Shown: positions 37,606-50,900 of the stretch, one piece after another | How the letters are laid out: the number at the start of each line of letters is the position of its first letter | Position numbering within the stretch: position 1 is the stretch's first letter | DNA from: Enoplolaimus lenunculus | Taxonomy: Eukaryota; Nematoda; Enoplea; Enoplida; Thoracostomopsidae | NCBI GenBank assembly: GCA_030248215.1 | Contig: JASANG010002473.1 | Location: forward strand, 1 to 64,000 | Direction: 5' to 3' | DNA length: 64,000 nucleotides | Position numbers and translations under genes: made by a program | The notes under the pieces: model-generated | The model's input: only the letters and a program-made list of their open reading frames with translations | The model's database searches: none | What the model was told of the DNA's origin: nothing

Positions 37606-40600
37606 GTGAGTTCGTTGGTACGTCGGACGATTTGATTTCGAATGGGATCCGGTCTTATACAAATACAAATTGGTGGAATTCGAACCGGGTTTTGTTTTAA
37701 ATTTTCAAGAAAGGTTATCTTTTCGCGTTTGTTTGATTCGTCAACCGTTTAATGCTGATTGAAACCATTGTAAATTTTTAAATTTTTCACTCAAAAACTT
37801 TGTGGGGGGCAGGGAGGTACTGTACATTTCCCCATAAAAAATGGCTCCACACAATGACTGGATATATTTAATAGGTTTAGGCTTTCGGTTAGGGTTACAG
37901 TTATGCTTAGGTTTAGGGCTTGGGTTTCAATTTAGGCATAAGCATAGGTTTATGAAAATATATACGGAGTATTGTGGCTGAAACAGTTGCCTTCTGTCAA
38001 ATAAACACTAGTGTGCTAAAAGTAAACAAGTATACAGTAGTGACTAGAATAAGAGGGATGAGCGATATTTATTTAACCTCTCCAGAGGGTACCCTCTGTT
38101 ATTCGGTTACGGGCTCTTGTTTATTTTTAGCCCGCCCTGCGTTACTGATATATATCCGGTATTGCAAGTATCCGCTAAATTAAACGTTTATTTGTCTTGT
38201 ATAAAAACCTTGAGCGATAATGCAAGGTTATACTCAAGAATGTACTTTCAAAACTTAAGAGTATGCTTTAAAGTTGCGAACTCAACCGTATTAGATGCTG
38301 AAGTCATTTATGCACTGCAATTTGAGGTAATTGATATTCATGAACTCTAATTAGGGTTTAGGGACTCTTTCCGCTTACGGACTCTTATTACGGACACGGA
38401 CTTTTATTAATTGGGACTCCAAATGGGAACCCCCTCTTATTACCCCCTTTTATTCTGGTCACTACTCTATATATGTCAGTTTTCAAAGTAGGACAATTCA
38501 TCGTGCTCGACAACTTGTCGCCCAACAAAGCATATAAAAAAATGTAAGCATAATCCTAACCATAATCCTTAATTATAAAGATTTTTAACATTGAAATAGT
38601 CGCAAAAACGCGTTTTAAAACTGTAAAAATTTTGGAACACAAAATAAATGTTCGCCCGCTGAAAAATCTTGAATCCGCCACTGATTTCAGTACATAAGTA
38701 TTTTTAGGCTCAGAAATCATTCAACAATCCAACGACCAACATATTGGACCGCAACAACACGAACAGAACCAATTGTCGCTGCAAACGTCACCAACTACAG
38801 CGTCGACTGAAGCGATAACAGTAACAACAACAACAACAACAACAACAGCAACGATCAACGAAGAAGAAAACATAGAAGCAATGGAAACAACGCCATTAAC
38901 AACAGAAACAGACGCAACAACAGCAGCAACAACAGTTTGGTTACAAGAAGCGGCAGGCGATAGTGATTTTGAAGATACCGGCGACGACGTGCGACATCCG
39001 AACGAGCCGACGCTGCCGTCACCGGTTATTCGTCGACGTCGACGCAAGAAAACGCAAGAATCTCGTGTTCCATTGGCGGAACTCGTTCGTGTCTTGACCA
39101 ATCCAGTTGACGGACGCTATCCGAACGGTGTTACTCCGAAACAACTGAACGAGTATTTGGAAACGATGCCTGACGCTCAACGGCCGACGAAAAGCAAGAA
39201 TCATTTGCAGGTATGCGGCTGGCGGCGACAATCAACGTGGCAACCGATGCTCAGTTTCGGTGTCAGATTCGCTAAAAATTGATGGTTTGGAATTGGATTT
39301 TAGTTTTTCGATTAATTCAAGTTTCGTTCGATATCGCAAATTTGACATGTTGCGTATTGCCGGAATGAGACTCAGCGTGCAAAGTCAACATGGCAAGGGA
39401 TTGCAGTTTAATTTGTATACAATACATATATACCTATACCTATATAGATACACTATACATGCATATATATGATGGACGTATGTATATCTGTACGTATATA
39501 TCAGGGTGCGACCGGATACCAATGCATGGCGGAGCCGAAACCAGCTAATTTAATATCAGGCCAGAGCTGAATAATTTTTGTAAAATCTAATACTACACGG
39601 AATTCGAATATCGGAACGCAGCTACAATTGTACTTGTCGTGCCCGAAATAATCGAAAGTGTTTTCGTGACAAGCTTAACATAGTATATACACCGATGTAT
39701 TTTTAAAACTTTAACAACGACCCTAATTCATTCACTATTTCGTTTTTGTAGCATTCCGTTCAGTTACACAATATTTGTTTGGGCCGTGTTCCTTTTAATG
39801 GCATACAGCTTTCTCTCTGTGTTCTAAAATAGAGGTGGCTTAGGATTAAGGCTATTATTTTCGCTTTGGCTTAGACTTAGGCTTAGTTTTATTGCTATAT
39901 AGTCTTGATATTTGGTAGGTCTCGGTCTCGGTTTTCTGAGTCTCGGTGCTTTGGAACCGAGAGCAGAAGTCGAGGCTTCAGCGAATGTATGGTTGTACTG
40001 TTGAAGTAAGTGACGCATGATTAATAAATTTAGCTGTAAATCTATGAATTTTCATACTTGCGCAATAATTATGAGCAGATATTCAGACAAACATGAAAAA
40101 CTACGAAAAATGCATTATAAATAATTTATTTTGATTTTTTTCCAATGATGACAAAAATTGACTGAGACTTGTCATGACCGATCTCGGGAGGCAGGTCTTG
40201 GTCTCAGTCTCGGTATCGATTTTTAACCGAAACTACCCTCTCTGGTTCCATCCGGAGGCAAATTAGAACGCGTACGTAATGATAACTATCAACATAAGCT
40301 ACGTAATACGTATATGGTGGCTAACAGTGGAAAATAAACAATCTATTAAAGATGTCCCGGGGCCAGGATTTTACCCGGAGCTGGATATAAAAATTGGCCT
40401 CGATGCCCCGGGAAATAACGCGTTGGCTCCGGCCCCGTGCTATATCTAATCTACGCTTAGAATTAGGATTAGGCTCAGACGTAGGCTCAAACTTATGATC
40501 GTATACGTATACAAACTGGGATCTGTGGAGGTAATGAGTTAGCTCGATCTCAAATGTATAAAAATTTTCAAAATCCCCAACTTTTTTGGGCAAACGCCTG

Positions 40601-42855
40601 TTGGGGGATAATTGAAAAGGCTCGGTTTCGCCTTGGCTAATCTGCTGTTGAACTTATAGACCAATCAGATTTGCTTATTTGGTCAGGCACAGTACCGTTA
40701 ACCAATCAACGTTGATTTTCGCTAGTTGGTCTAGGCCTAGGCTTAGGCCAATCTGCTATTTGCTCAGAATAGCAGATTGCACGAGGCCAATTAGTAATTG
40801 GCCTGAATAGCAGGTTGGCATACAACATATAATGCAATAAATATTGGCATAATGTTAATATATTGTTAAGCTATAAATTGGCATAAATACAGAAGTATTT
40901 GCCGTAGTTGACAACTGGGGCATCTTAAACGACAATTGCTGTTCGGGGCTATGGGGACCCCTTTTTATTACCCCCTCTTATTCGGGTCACTACAGTACAA
41001 CGTTATGTGGGTAATGTTTTTATTTCTGTTTTATTAGTCAATCAAATTACGTCTCTATAATGCTTTACCCCATATAAACTTTGATTAGTTTATAGTTTGC
41101 AAAATATGGCAAAGCAAAATAGGTATATACTGTGCAAGCCAGTTTTCTCGAATATAGTCAAACCTGAACAACGAAGTGAATCAAAATTAGTCTGCATTCC
41201 AGTAGTGGTTTGGGCTTCCCCGAACAAAAATTGTCGTTTGGGACTTCCCAGTTGCCAACTGAGGCAAATACGTAGCTGTTTGTGGCACGACATATACATT
41301 CTAGCAAATAGAAGTCTATGTCTGTTGTGGGAACGAATACAGGTAGATAAAAAAGGACTGTATGTTATTTTCTGGATAAGTAGCACGGGCCCCTGTTTGC
41401 TACCTTGAGGTTCCATCTCGCAGACGGTGAGACTTGGATACTCGAGCCAGCCACGGCCATGTTTCGATGTCAATAATGATTTAGATTGTTTAGCGTTTGC
41501 AGGTGTTACTATGGCGTGATGTGAACGAAGGAACGCTGATTCGCGTCAGAGCAGGTCAATACGTCGCGCCCGAGTATTACAATGCAAATTTCATATCACA
41601 ACGTGATGAAACCGCAACAAATTGCCACAATAACGCCGCACCGGTGCCGGGCATTGCCGAACCTGGAAACACATCCGGTGGTGCCGTTAGTCCTCCTGCC
41701 GACCCTACAAGTCCACGCTTTAGCCATATTCCGCCAAGCGCAGTTTCGACCGTGGCAAATTCAGCATTTGATGCCGGAACAGAGCCCCATCCGCAGGGTA
41801 TTGTGGTCAAAATTGAAGCCAGGGACGCTGTAACTCCGACCGGTTGTAACGGGATCCCAAATCAAGTTGGACGAAACGCAGGATCTACATTTCCGAGCGG
41901 TCCGAAGTCAGATCATTTGCTAGCGGCAGCGACGACGGCAGAAACGTGTGTTAACGTAAAATCAGAACCTTTGCATCGGATGGAAATGACAAAGTCCATA
42001 GCGAACTGTGGCAGTAGCCAAGATAACAACGGCATGAAGTCTTCGTTGGGAAGTTCGGGAGCAATTGGTGGAGATTCTAGTACTAGCGTACGCCTTTCGG
42101 GTGGCCGAAAAATAGTTCCAGTAACAACGGCAACTGCAGCGTCGTCAATTTTCCCCGCATTCAGTCCACAGCTTATACTCCAGTCAGGTCAGTCTCTTAA
42201 AAATGAAACATTCTTAAGTGGTATCGGCAGCAATTGTGTTAAAAATAACACAATGAATCGAAAACGATTAGTAGGAGCTGGATTGAAAAGTGACGACGAC
42301 CCATCTGGGACGGTGCCAGCTGAGCCGTCGCCTGCGGTTTCGCGAACGACGGCCACAACAGCATTGGCACCGGGGCCGTCCAGTTCCAGCATGGGCAATA
42401 ACAGTAATTTAGCACGCCAGAGCCCAAAAGGTATTTCACAAAATTTGCTTTCAACCCTACCGATGCTAGCTGCTTCGGTTGACAAAGACTTGAGCAATAG
42501 TCGAGAAACAGCCCATCAAGACCGTCACAATTTAACACCAATGCCTACACTCAGTGCTCAACATGCTTCTGGAAGCGCGAACGGCAAACAGTTATCGAAT
42601 TCAACGTTGGGGCGAGTTCACAACGCAACACAGTTGCCGCCACAGTCGCAACAACATTATCAACAACAACAACAACAGCAAAAGCAACGACACACGCAGA
42701 TGCAACAGATTGTTGAGTATCGAGACATTCCTGCGTCGACGTCTGCTAAAGCTGTTGCACGGATGTTCTTGAGTCATGATGCAACAAGTAGCAACAAATG
42801 CGAAAATAGTACTAATACTACCACTACCAACAAAAACAACAACAACAACAACAAC

Positions 42856-42903
<48 letters not shown>

Positions 42904-43337
42904 TATAATAATAACAACAGTAAAATCATTAATTCGACCATTGAATGGTCGAAAACTCAAAACTGTTTTGTTATTTCGTCGTGTAGCGATTCGACTAACA
43001 TTGGGACGCGGCCGTTAAAAGTTCAAGCTAACAGCCGTAGCGGCATTGCGTCACCAGGTCCACCTATGCCTCGCTTGAGCGCCCCTCAGCTGCACGGGAG
43101 TCGTCCTCGAGGCAGACGACCAAGCATCGAATCGGCGAGCTTCACCGTTCAAACGCACCCTCTCGTACCGAATTGTTATCCTCGGCTTGCACCAAAAGCT
43201 GCTCAGCCGACAACAAATCCGACCGTTCGAAATGCCTTGCCAGCCGCAGCAGCGACAACCGTCCCTGATTTCACAACGTTTCAAAGACAATTTCCGGCGA
43301 GTAATTATCGACAACAACAACCTCAACAAAAACAATT

Positions 43338-43368
<31 letters not shown>

Positions 43369-43782
43369 CTTCTGCAACAACAACAACAGCAACAACAACA
43401 CCAACAAAAACAAGAACAACAACAACAACAACAACACCACCACCAACAACAACAACCACTTCTACAACAACAAAAACGCCAACAAACACAGAAACCGAAC
43501 TTGATTCGAATGAACAGCACAGGCACAACTTCTCTGGCAGATGCAATAACAACACAAAACAGTTCAGTGTTGTCAAAATATCAAGAAAATGCAGCGGAGC
43601 AACTGCGGCGACAACGACATTTGGAGCAACTGAGACAACAACTGCAAGAAAAAGCGCAGCAAACGAAAAAAATGCAAAAAGCTCAACAAAATCATGCACA
43701 ACAACAACATCAACAACGACAACACCAGCAGCAGCAGCATCAGCAACAGGAACATTATCATTTGTTGCAACAGCAAATTCAT

Positions 43783-43823
<41 letters not shown>

Positions 43824-44020
43824 CCATGGTCAACAACGAGAAGGACAACAATCCCTGAACAAATCACAACCAGATGTTCGGCGACAACAAAGAACACAAC
43901 TTGATTTTGAGCGACAACTCGCACAGTACATTGGTCAGAAACAAGAGCATCAACAACAACAGCAGCAACAACAACAGCAACAGCATCAGCAACAACAGCA
44001 GCAGCAACAGCAGCAGCAGC

Positions 44021-44090
<70 letters not shown>

Positions 44091-44342
44091 GTCCAAGCAA
44101 CAAGAACATGAACTGAACAAACAACAACTATTACAACAACACTTTATACAACTACAAAATCAACAACAGCAAAAACAACAGCAAAAAAGACAACAGCAAC
44201 AACAACATCAACAACGACAACAACACCAACAACAACATGAACAACAACAAGAACAACAACAACAACAGCGACAACAACAACAACAGCGACAACAAGTAGA
44301 TCAACCATCTCGCAAGAGCGATTTGTTGCCTACAATTAATTC

Positions 44343-44398
<56 letters not shown>

Positions 44399-47300
44399 CG
44401 AGTAACGTTAGCGGAATCGATGCAGTTATGCTGCGAAAACATTTAGATTTACTCAAAGCAACATCTGTGCTACATGGTCGACAGGTCGCCATCCCAGGAC
44501 AAAGTAGAAATTTGAAATCACCAATTGTATCAATTCCGGCAACTCTAAAAACTTCCCTGAACGCTAGCAAATGCGACGATAATGTTGCCGTGGTAGCCGC
44601 TACAGGATTGCGTCGCTTGAATGATGCCGTATTTGACGGCATGAATGAAACAGACCGTGAGAACTATCAATCAATGAATGAAGAGCGTGGGAACGAGCAA
44701 ATGATCGACGCTGATCGTGGGAACGAAGCTGTTAGCGATTCGTTTATGGCGTCATTACAAGCGTGCGAACAAGCGGCGTATACCGGTCAAGTCATACCAC
44801 AGATACGGTTGTTTCCGACACGAGGTCGCGGAAAGCCGCGAAGAGGCATGGGTGAGGTTGTATGGTTGGAATCAGGCGTAATTTTAGCAGGTCTAGGGCT
44901 ATGTTTATAAAACCACACCCAAAATTTTTGTTTTTCAAGTATTTTTCGTTTGTTTGTGAAACAAGGTTTTCGGTTATGTAGCCATTACCTACGCATAGTG
45001 TTACATTTTAAGCCCTTCAGACATCCTTTTTCGTAAATTTATAACTCAAAGTATACCCAGTTTCAATCGAAGCGAAACAAGACGGAGTGTTTTTATTGTA
45101 AATTTTTTATCTCAAATATGTCAGATATCAGTATCACAGGCTTTATTAATTTTACTGGATTTGGGATTTTTGTGTAGTGTTGTTTTAAAACGTTTTGTAC
45201 CACCTACTTAAAAGCATAGTTTTGCTTAGCGCTGAGCCTGAACCGTACGGAAATTCAACTATTGAATATAAGTTTGTTACTGTAGTTGGAAACAGCCGTT
45301 ATGGAATATTTACGTTACTTGTCCAAATTAAGACTGTATGCATTGAAAATACCTATCGTTTCTGATGTGTTTTATATAATCTGCAAAGTACTGCAGCTTT
45401 TCAAAAAGCAGTTTTTTTAATTTCGTTCACTTAATATGAGGGCCCAGACAACAATATAGCGTAGGACCGGAGACGACTTTGCACTGTTGCATATGTGTGC
45501 AACGACGTGTACTAGTTAATTCTATCAAGGGTGCATACTACAAGCGTATGCAACTCTTTAGATTCCGAATGTTACAAAATGTTCCACCGGGCGTTGCGTT
45601 TTTGGCCGAGCCCCCTTGTTTAAAGGAGGGGTCGCTGTCACATGCAATAACCCTAAATTAAATTATAAGCGGAACAATTTGTTGTAATATACATAAAGTG
45701 GCACGGTTCGCATAGGTTGTACGACCCCCCTCTAAATGGTGGGGATTAGGCCGAAAACGAAACACGTGCCGGGTCCATTTTTTCTACACAGAATGTATCC
45801 AGTTGCATATCCAGTTGCATACTCTTGTTGACGTATATATGACACATCATCCACTCTTGATTTTATTAATTAAAGAGCAGTTAGTTTTCGCTATTTAAGA
45901 GGTTCTGTGTTTTTCGTTGTTGTAGGTCCACGAACCAGAGGTAATCGGCTTAGAGGTGCCCCAGGCTCAACTTCTACTCGCCAGCGCAATGTTACAAGGA
46001 AGTATATTCGAGGTGGACGAAGGTCATCGCCTCGACGAGCTGCTAAACAGGTAAGTCTGGGGTTCCGTTTTTTTGGTGCAGGGCATACCTACCCCCGTTC
46101 AGCCAAAGCTCTCCCTAACTACATTTGGACTCCAGTTCAAGCCTCACCCCACTCGGGATTTTGCCCTCCCTCCTCTGTTGAGTAATTTTTAGCGTTACAA
46201 ATTTAACTTTTTGGGACGTCAAACACACTTTTTTGTATAATTTTTTAGTTATAATGTAATAGTTAAGCGCGTGTAGAGTGTGGTTGTATATTGTATACGA
46301 GTAATCTGACTTGGTTAAATGGAATTTTCCTTAAAAACAGCAATTTTGCAGGTAAAAACTGCTCGTCATGCGAAGATTTCTCTCCCAGTTGAAACCCCCG
46401 ACCCAGCCGGGTCCGAGGCAATGCTCGGGAGGTTAAGATTAGCTCTAAAAGGCGTAGTCATGAAGGTTTACAGGTTGAGCCTTTTGTCTGAGGTTAGTGA
46501 GAACTTTATCAATTGGCTGCGCAACAAACGTTCTGTCGAAATGTTTGTAGAACGTAGCTCTCTATGTTTGTTGAAGTCCTGGCAACGCCTCTGTCAATTT
46601 GACATCAATTTTCTGTTCAAACGAGCAGATTCACCAGGATAGCAGTTGGACAAACCTTGAGGTATCGTAATAAACCATAAAATTTAAAACGGAGTTGAGA
46701 CACGCGGACTGGCTCAGGCTGCCGTTGAAATGTTTTAGTGTAGTTAAATCAACCAAATGCCCCTCCAAAATTATTTACGCCCTCATTGAATGCTGAGCTG
46801 CGTACAGGTTTGATTATATTTCAGATCGCACAAGGTTTGATAAATCGCAAGATGCAACAACACCAACACCAACAACAACAACAACAACCCACAACTTCTG
46901 GAATGTTGCAAACATCAACTGGGCGATCAAGTCGCGCTAGTTCTGCTGCTGGTTCCAATCCTGGCCCGTCCAATGATGTGCCGCAGTTGCTCGGCGACGA
47001 AACAGTCAGTACTGTCGGCAACACTTCAAAGCGGGGTCTCAAACGTAACCATGTCAACTATAATGGATCATACGCGAAAGGAAAGCGTCGGGTAACAAAA
47101 CAGTTTACTTTTGCATGTATGTGAACACTTTTGTATCCAGCAAGACGGACGACACCAAGGCGTCCATCAACGATACGACACAAAACCAAAATTTAGGACC
47201 AATGTTACTTTAAGAAGCGTAACAGTAGATTAAGCATATTCCTAAGCCTAAGCGTAAGCCTAAGCATTGTAAAATATGTGTTCCTAAGCCGAAGCAAAAA

Positions 47301-47869
47301 ATTGTAATCTAAAATGTAACCCTACTCGTTTATAGACCCAGAAACCTTTACGCCCCTTAAAGTAACATGGGCCAAATTTAGTATTAAGATTTAGGTTTGA
47401 TTACTTGTGATTTGGGTAATGTTTTTCACTATTACGTTCTGTGTTCCATAAAACATAATTATGGACCTTTTAATTATTGGTCGGTAGTTCATTTTTCGTA
47501 CGGTTTTAAGTTTTTTTTTTCAGTTTTTGCAAAATTCAAATTAGTCTGAAATCGCAAAAATCTTTTTTAAAATGTGTTTTATCAAGAGCGGATGGTGTCC
47601 GCATTGCAGTAATAGTGTGCAAACTGTCGCGCATCACCATGGCGTAAAATGTACCAGCACGCGTTGCATTTTTGCTCGACCCCACCTCAGTTAGGGGGAG
47701 AGGGTAGTCACCACTTAAACCACAATATAGTAAGCATTGGCAGTTAAGAATGTAATCGGATTAACGATATTTATCGTAAAATTTTTAGCGCAGCGAAGTT
47801 GTTGCGAAATCCATGGTTTTTGCTTCACCATAGATTTGCCCTACTATGCATATTTGTATATATACGTAT

Positions 47870-47900
<31 letters not shown>

Positions 47901-50900
47901 ATGTATTTATTTATTTATTTATTTATTTATTTATTATTTATTAATGTATATGCGTATATATTTATATTTATATTAATTTTTTTGCATGTTTGTAGCGAAC
48001 CAAAAAGAGTTTGGGTCCAGAATTTGTGACGTTCGCCGGGCGCCGACGGAACAGCGAAGATGACATTTGTGATGTGTGTTACGTGCAACGGCAAATCAAT
48101 GAACTTGGACACGTTCAACGTATGTTAACGTGCCGAAGTTGTGGCATTAAAGGTATGGTCTATGAAATGCAGGGATATTTGATTCATTAATTCTTTTTGT
48201 CTGTTTGCTGATTTTACTTGCTGATTTTCAAGCATAAACGAAGAATAAACTGCAAATTGTACTTCGGATCGCCGGACAGCAAAAATATGTATGCTGTTGT
48301 GCACTAGGTATAATTGGAGAAAACTAAGCAATATTTTCGAACGTTTGTAGCGCGTATGGCTAGTTTTTGATATGAAATCTCGGATTCGAAACCATGGTGG
48401 CACCGAATCCGAATCCATTGCTAACTTGCCGAATTCGACACCGAATCCAAATCTGGCATGTCGAAAATTTCAGATATATCTATAATTTGTTTTAGAATAT
48501 CAATGCTTCGCAATGTCACAGTCGCATAGCTTCTGAAACGTTTATATATTTCGTGCCCGACTTCAGTTCTGAGATTTCTGACGTGAAATAAAAAATATTG
48601 ATTTATATAACAAGTTATTTAAAATTTTATTGCTTAAAAATGCAAAAAACATATTGTCGAACATTGTTGGATTCGGCTTTTTCACAACCGAATTCAAACC
48701 ACAAATTTTTGCCGAATCCGAATCCGAACTACAAATTTTATTCGAATCCGAACCACAAATTTTTGCCGAATCCGAACCTGGGTTGCCATTCTGTTCGAAA
48801 TTTGTTAGCTAATACTTCTACCTGGAAGATTTAGGGTGAAAATTCCCCCTGTATATTCGGACCCGAATGTAACTGTAGTAATAATTCCTCAAACAAGTGA
48901 ACTGGAGTGATAGGTTCAATACCAAAAATGTGCTATTTTTAGCAGATTAATAATTATATTTTTGTTAGACTTGTTGAAAAGTTGTATTAGCTATAGTCCC
49001 AGCCGGCGACAGATGCTATACACTTTGGCCCACGTAACGATCACGGGCGGAACGTTTTTCTGTGGGACTAGAATAATGTAAGCTTAAGCTTTAGACTTAT
49101 TTGTTTGATTGGCTTAGGCTTAGGCTTAAGCTTAAGAATAAACTCATTCTTACGCTTAGGCTTAGGTTTAAGCTTGGGCTTAGGCTTAGGCTTAGGCTTA
49201 GGAATATGCTTATAATACTGATCCGCCCGTGTTCTTTACATTGGCCCACACTTTGAAGAATGCTGGTGATAGTAATGTAAAGCGTTGTTAATTTTTGCGT
49301 TGTAGCTCATCCATCTTGTATGGGTTATACTGCTGAACAAGGTGAACGCGCGTTGTACAGCGCATGGGACTGTGTCGACTGTAAGATGTGCGCCGTTTGT
49401 GGTGATTCTGATTCACTGTTGGTAAGGTTGGGATTGAACTGAATATAAAATGCTGGAGTAGCGACTTATTTGTTATTGTTGAGTTTACTTTTTGTTGCGG
49501 TATTTATTTATCAAACATACAGCAGCAGCGTTCGCGTAGCCAGCAATTGGATTTCGGCTGGATCATATAAACGTTGTGCAAAACAGTTTTTTTTCTACCT
49601 CAGCGATTCAGTGTTATTGTAAAAGACTGTTTAAAGTGCGTTTCTTTGTTGTTTCTGGAAAAATTTCGCCTTTGTCAGAATGGTTTCGGTAAAATTAACC
49701 ATTGAGATACTATTAGATACGTATAAGTAAGGATGCATGATACAAGAGAGTATGCAATTCTTCGGGATCTGCATGGCACAAAATGTACCACCGAGCGTTG
49801 CGTTTTTGGCCGACCCCTCATGCCGGATAGATAAAGTGGCATGGTTCGCATAGGTTGTACCGCCCCTCCCCCCTCTAAATAAAGGGGGGTAGGCCAGAAA
49901 CGCACTGCGTGCCGGGTACATTCTTTTCTAAACAGAATGTATCCAGTTGCATACTCTTGTTAAAGTATGTATCATCCACTCTTGACATTATTATAAGTAA
50001 AGTGGAAAAAATTTTTGTTCAGAATTTGTTGGTTAAACTCAAAATTGACGTTTTCGATTGTTAAAACATTTACGTTGCTTATTTTTGATTTTTTTTAGTC
50101 TGATATAATTTTCTGCGATAGCTGTGATCAAGGATTTCATATGACTTGTCATATTCCAAAAGTTGAAGAAAAACCGTCAGGTTAGTATTTGTGTTGCGTT
50201 TGCTTTGAAAAACACCGAAGTAACCGAATGAGCTTAAGTCAAGCGACGGTTAGTCACTTAGCTGTGTACAAATGTTGAACAGGTTGTGTGCTGGTAATGC
50301 AGAAATGAAGGTAGTGCGCCTTTGCAAGCGCTAAACATAACCGAACAGGGCAAGATATTTTGGTTGCCACTCGATGGGACCCCAATTCAGGGTTCAATCG
50401 GAATTTCTGTCCCGACCGTAATTGCTGCAAAAATTCAATTCCTGTTTCTGTTCCTGTTGCTGCATTCAATGATGCAGGAACCGGAATTTTTACGGTTTTG
50501 TGGCAAATTATGCCTTATAATATAAATATTGGAAACTTTTGTCTTTAAAAAATTGTTATTTCGACAAGAGTGTTTTTCCAATTAGTTCAATTTCGTTAAT
50601 AAAGTGTTTCTGTTGTATTTTCGCAAAACTTGATAATTAAATAGCTGAAAATTCACTTATATAAGCCATTTTTGGCAGGTTTTCTAGAAAGTCCAACAGT
50701 AATTCGGTAATGAAATTTGTTTCAAATCTCTGTTCCTGTTCCGGTTCCTGCGAAGAAATTTAATTCCTGTTCCGTTTCCTGTTCCGGTAAAATTTAGTTA
50801 CTGTTGGAACCCTGGACCCCATAAATCCGTGCCTCGTCTGCCACTCGAAAATAGCGTATTTAACAAAAATTAGTAATATTTTAACGATTTTTATGTTTAT

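Noticed and set aside
41090-41473. 127-codon minus-strand frame in intron 2
   Set aside because: No domain was recognised. It looks like repeat-derived DNA overlapping the intron end.
43271-43924. Minus-strand frames rich in Val/Leu/Ala opposite exon 3
   Set aside because: Antisense shadows of the CAA/AAC triplet runs.
45926-46050. Alternative reading of exon 4 (VHEPEVIGLEVPQAQ...)
   Set aside because: It needs a phase that exon 3 does not supply. The phase-matched frame is RG-rich like its neighbours.
46319-46642. 107-codon plus-strand frame in intron 4 of the KAT6-like gene as an alternative exon
   Set aside because: No clear acceptor starts it in the right phase, it ends in a stop, and the sequence has no recognised domain.
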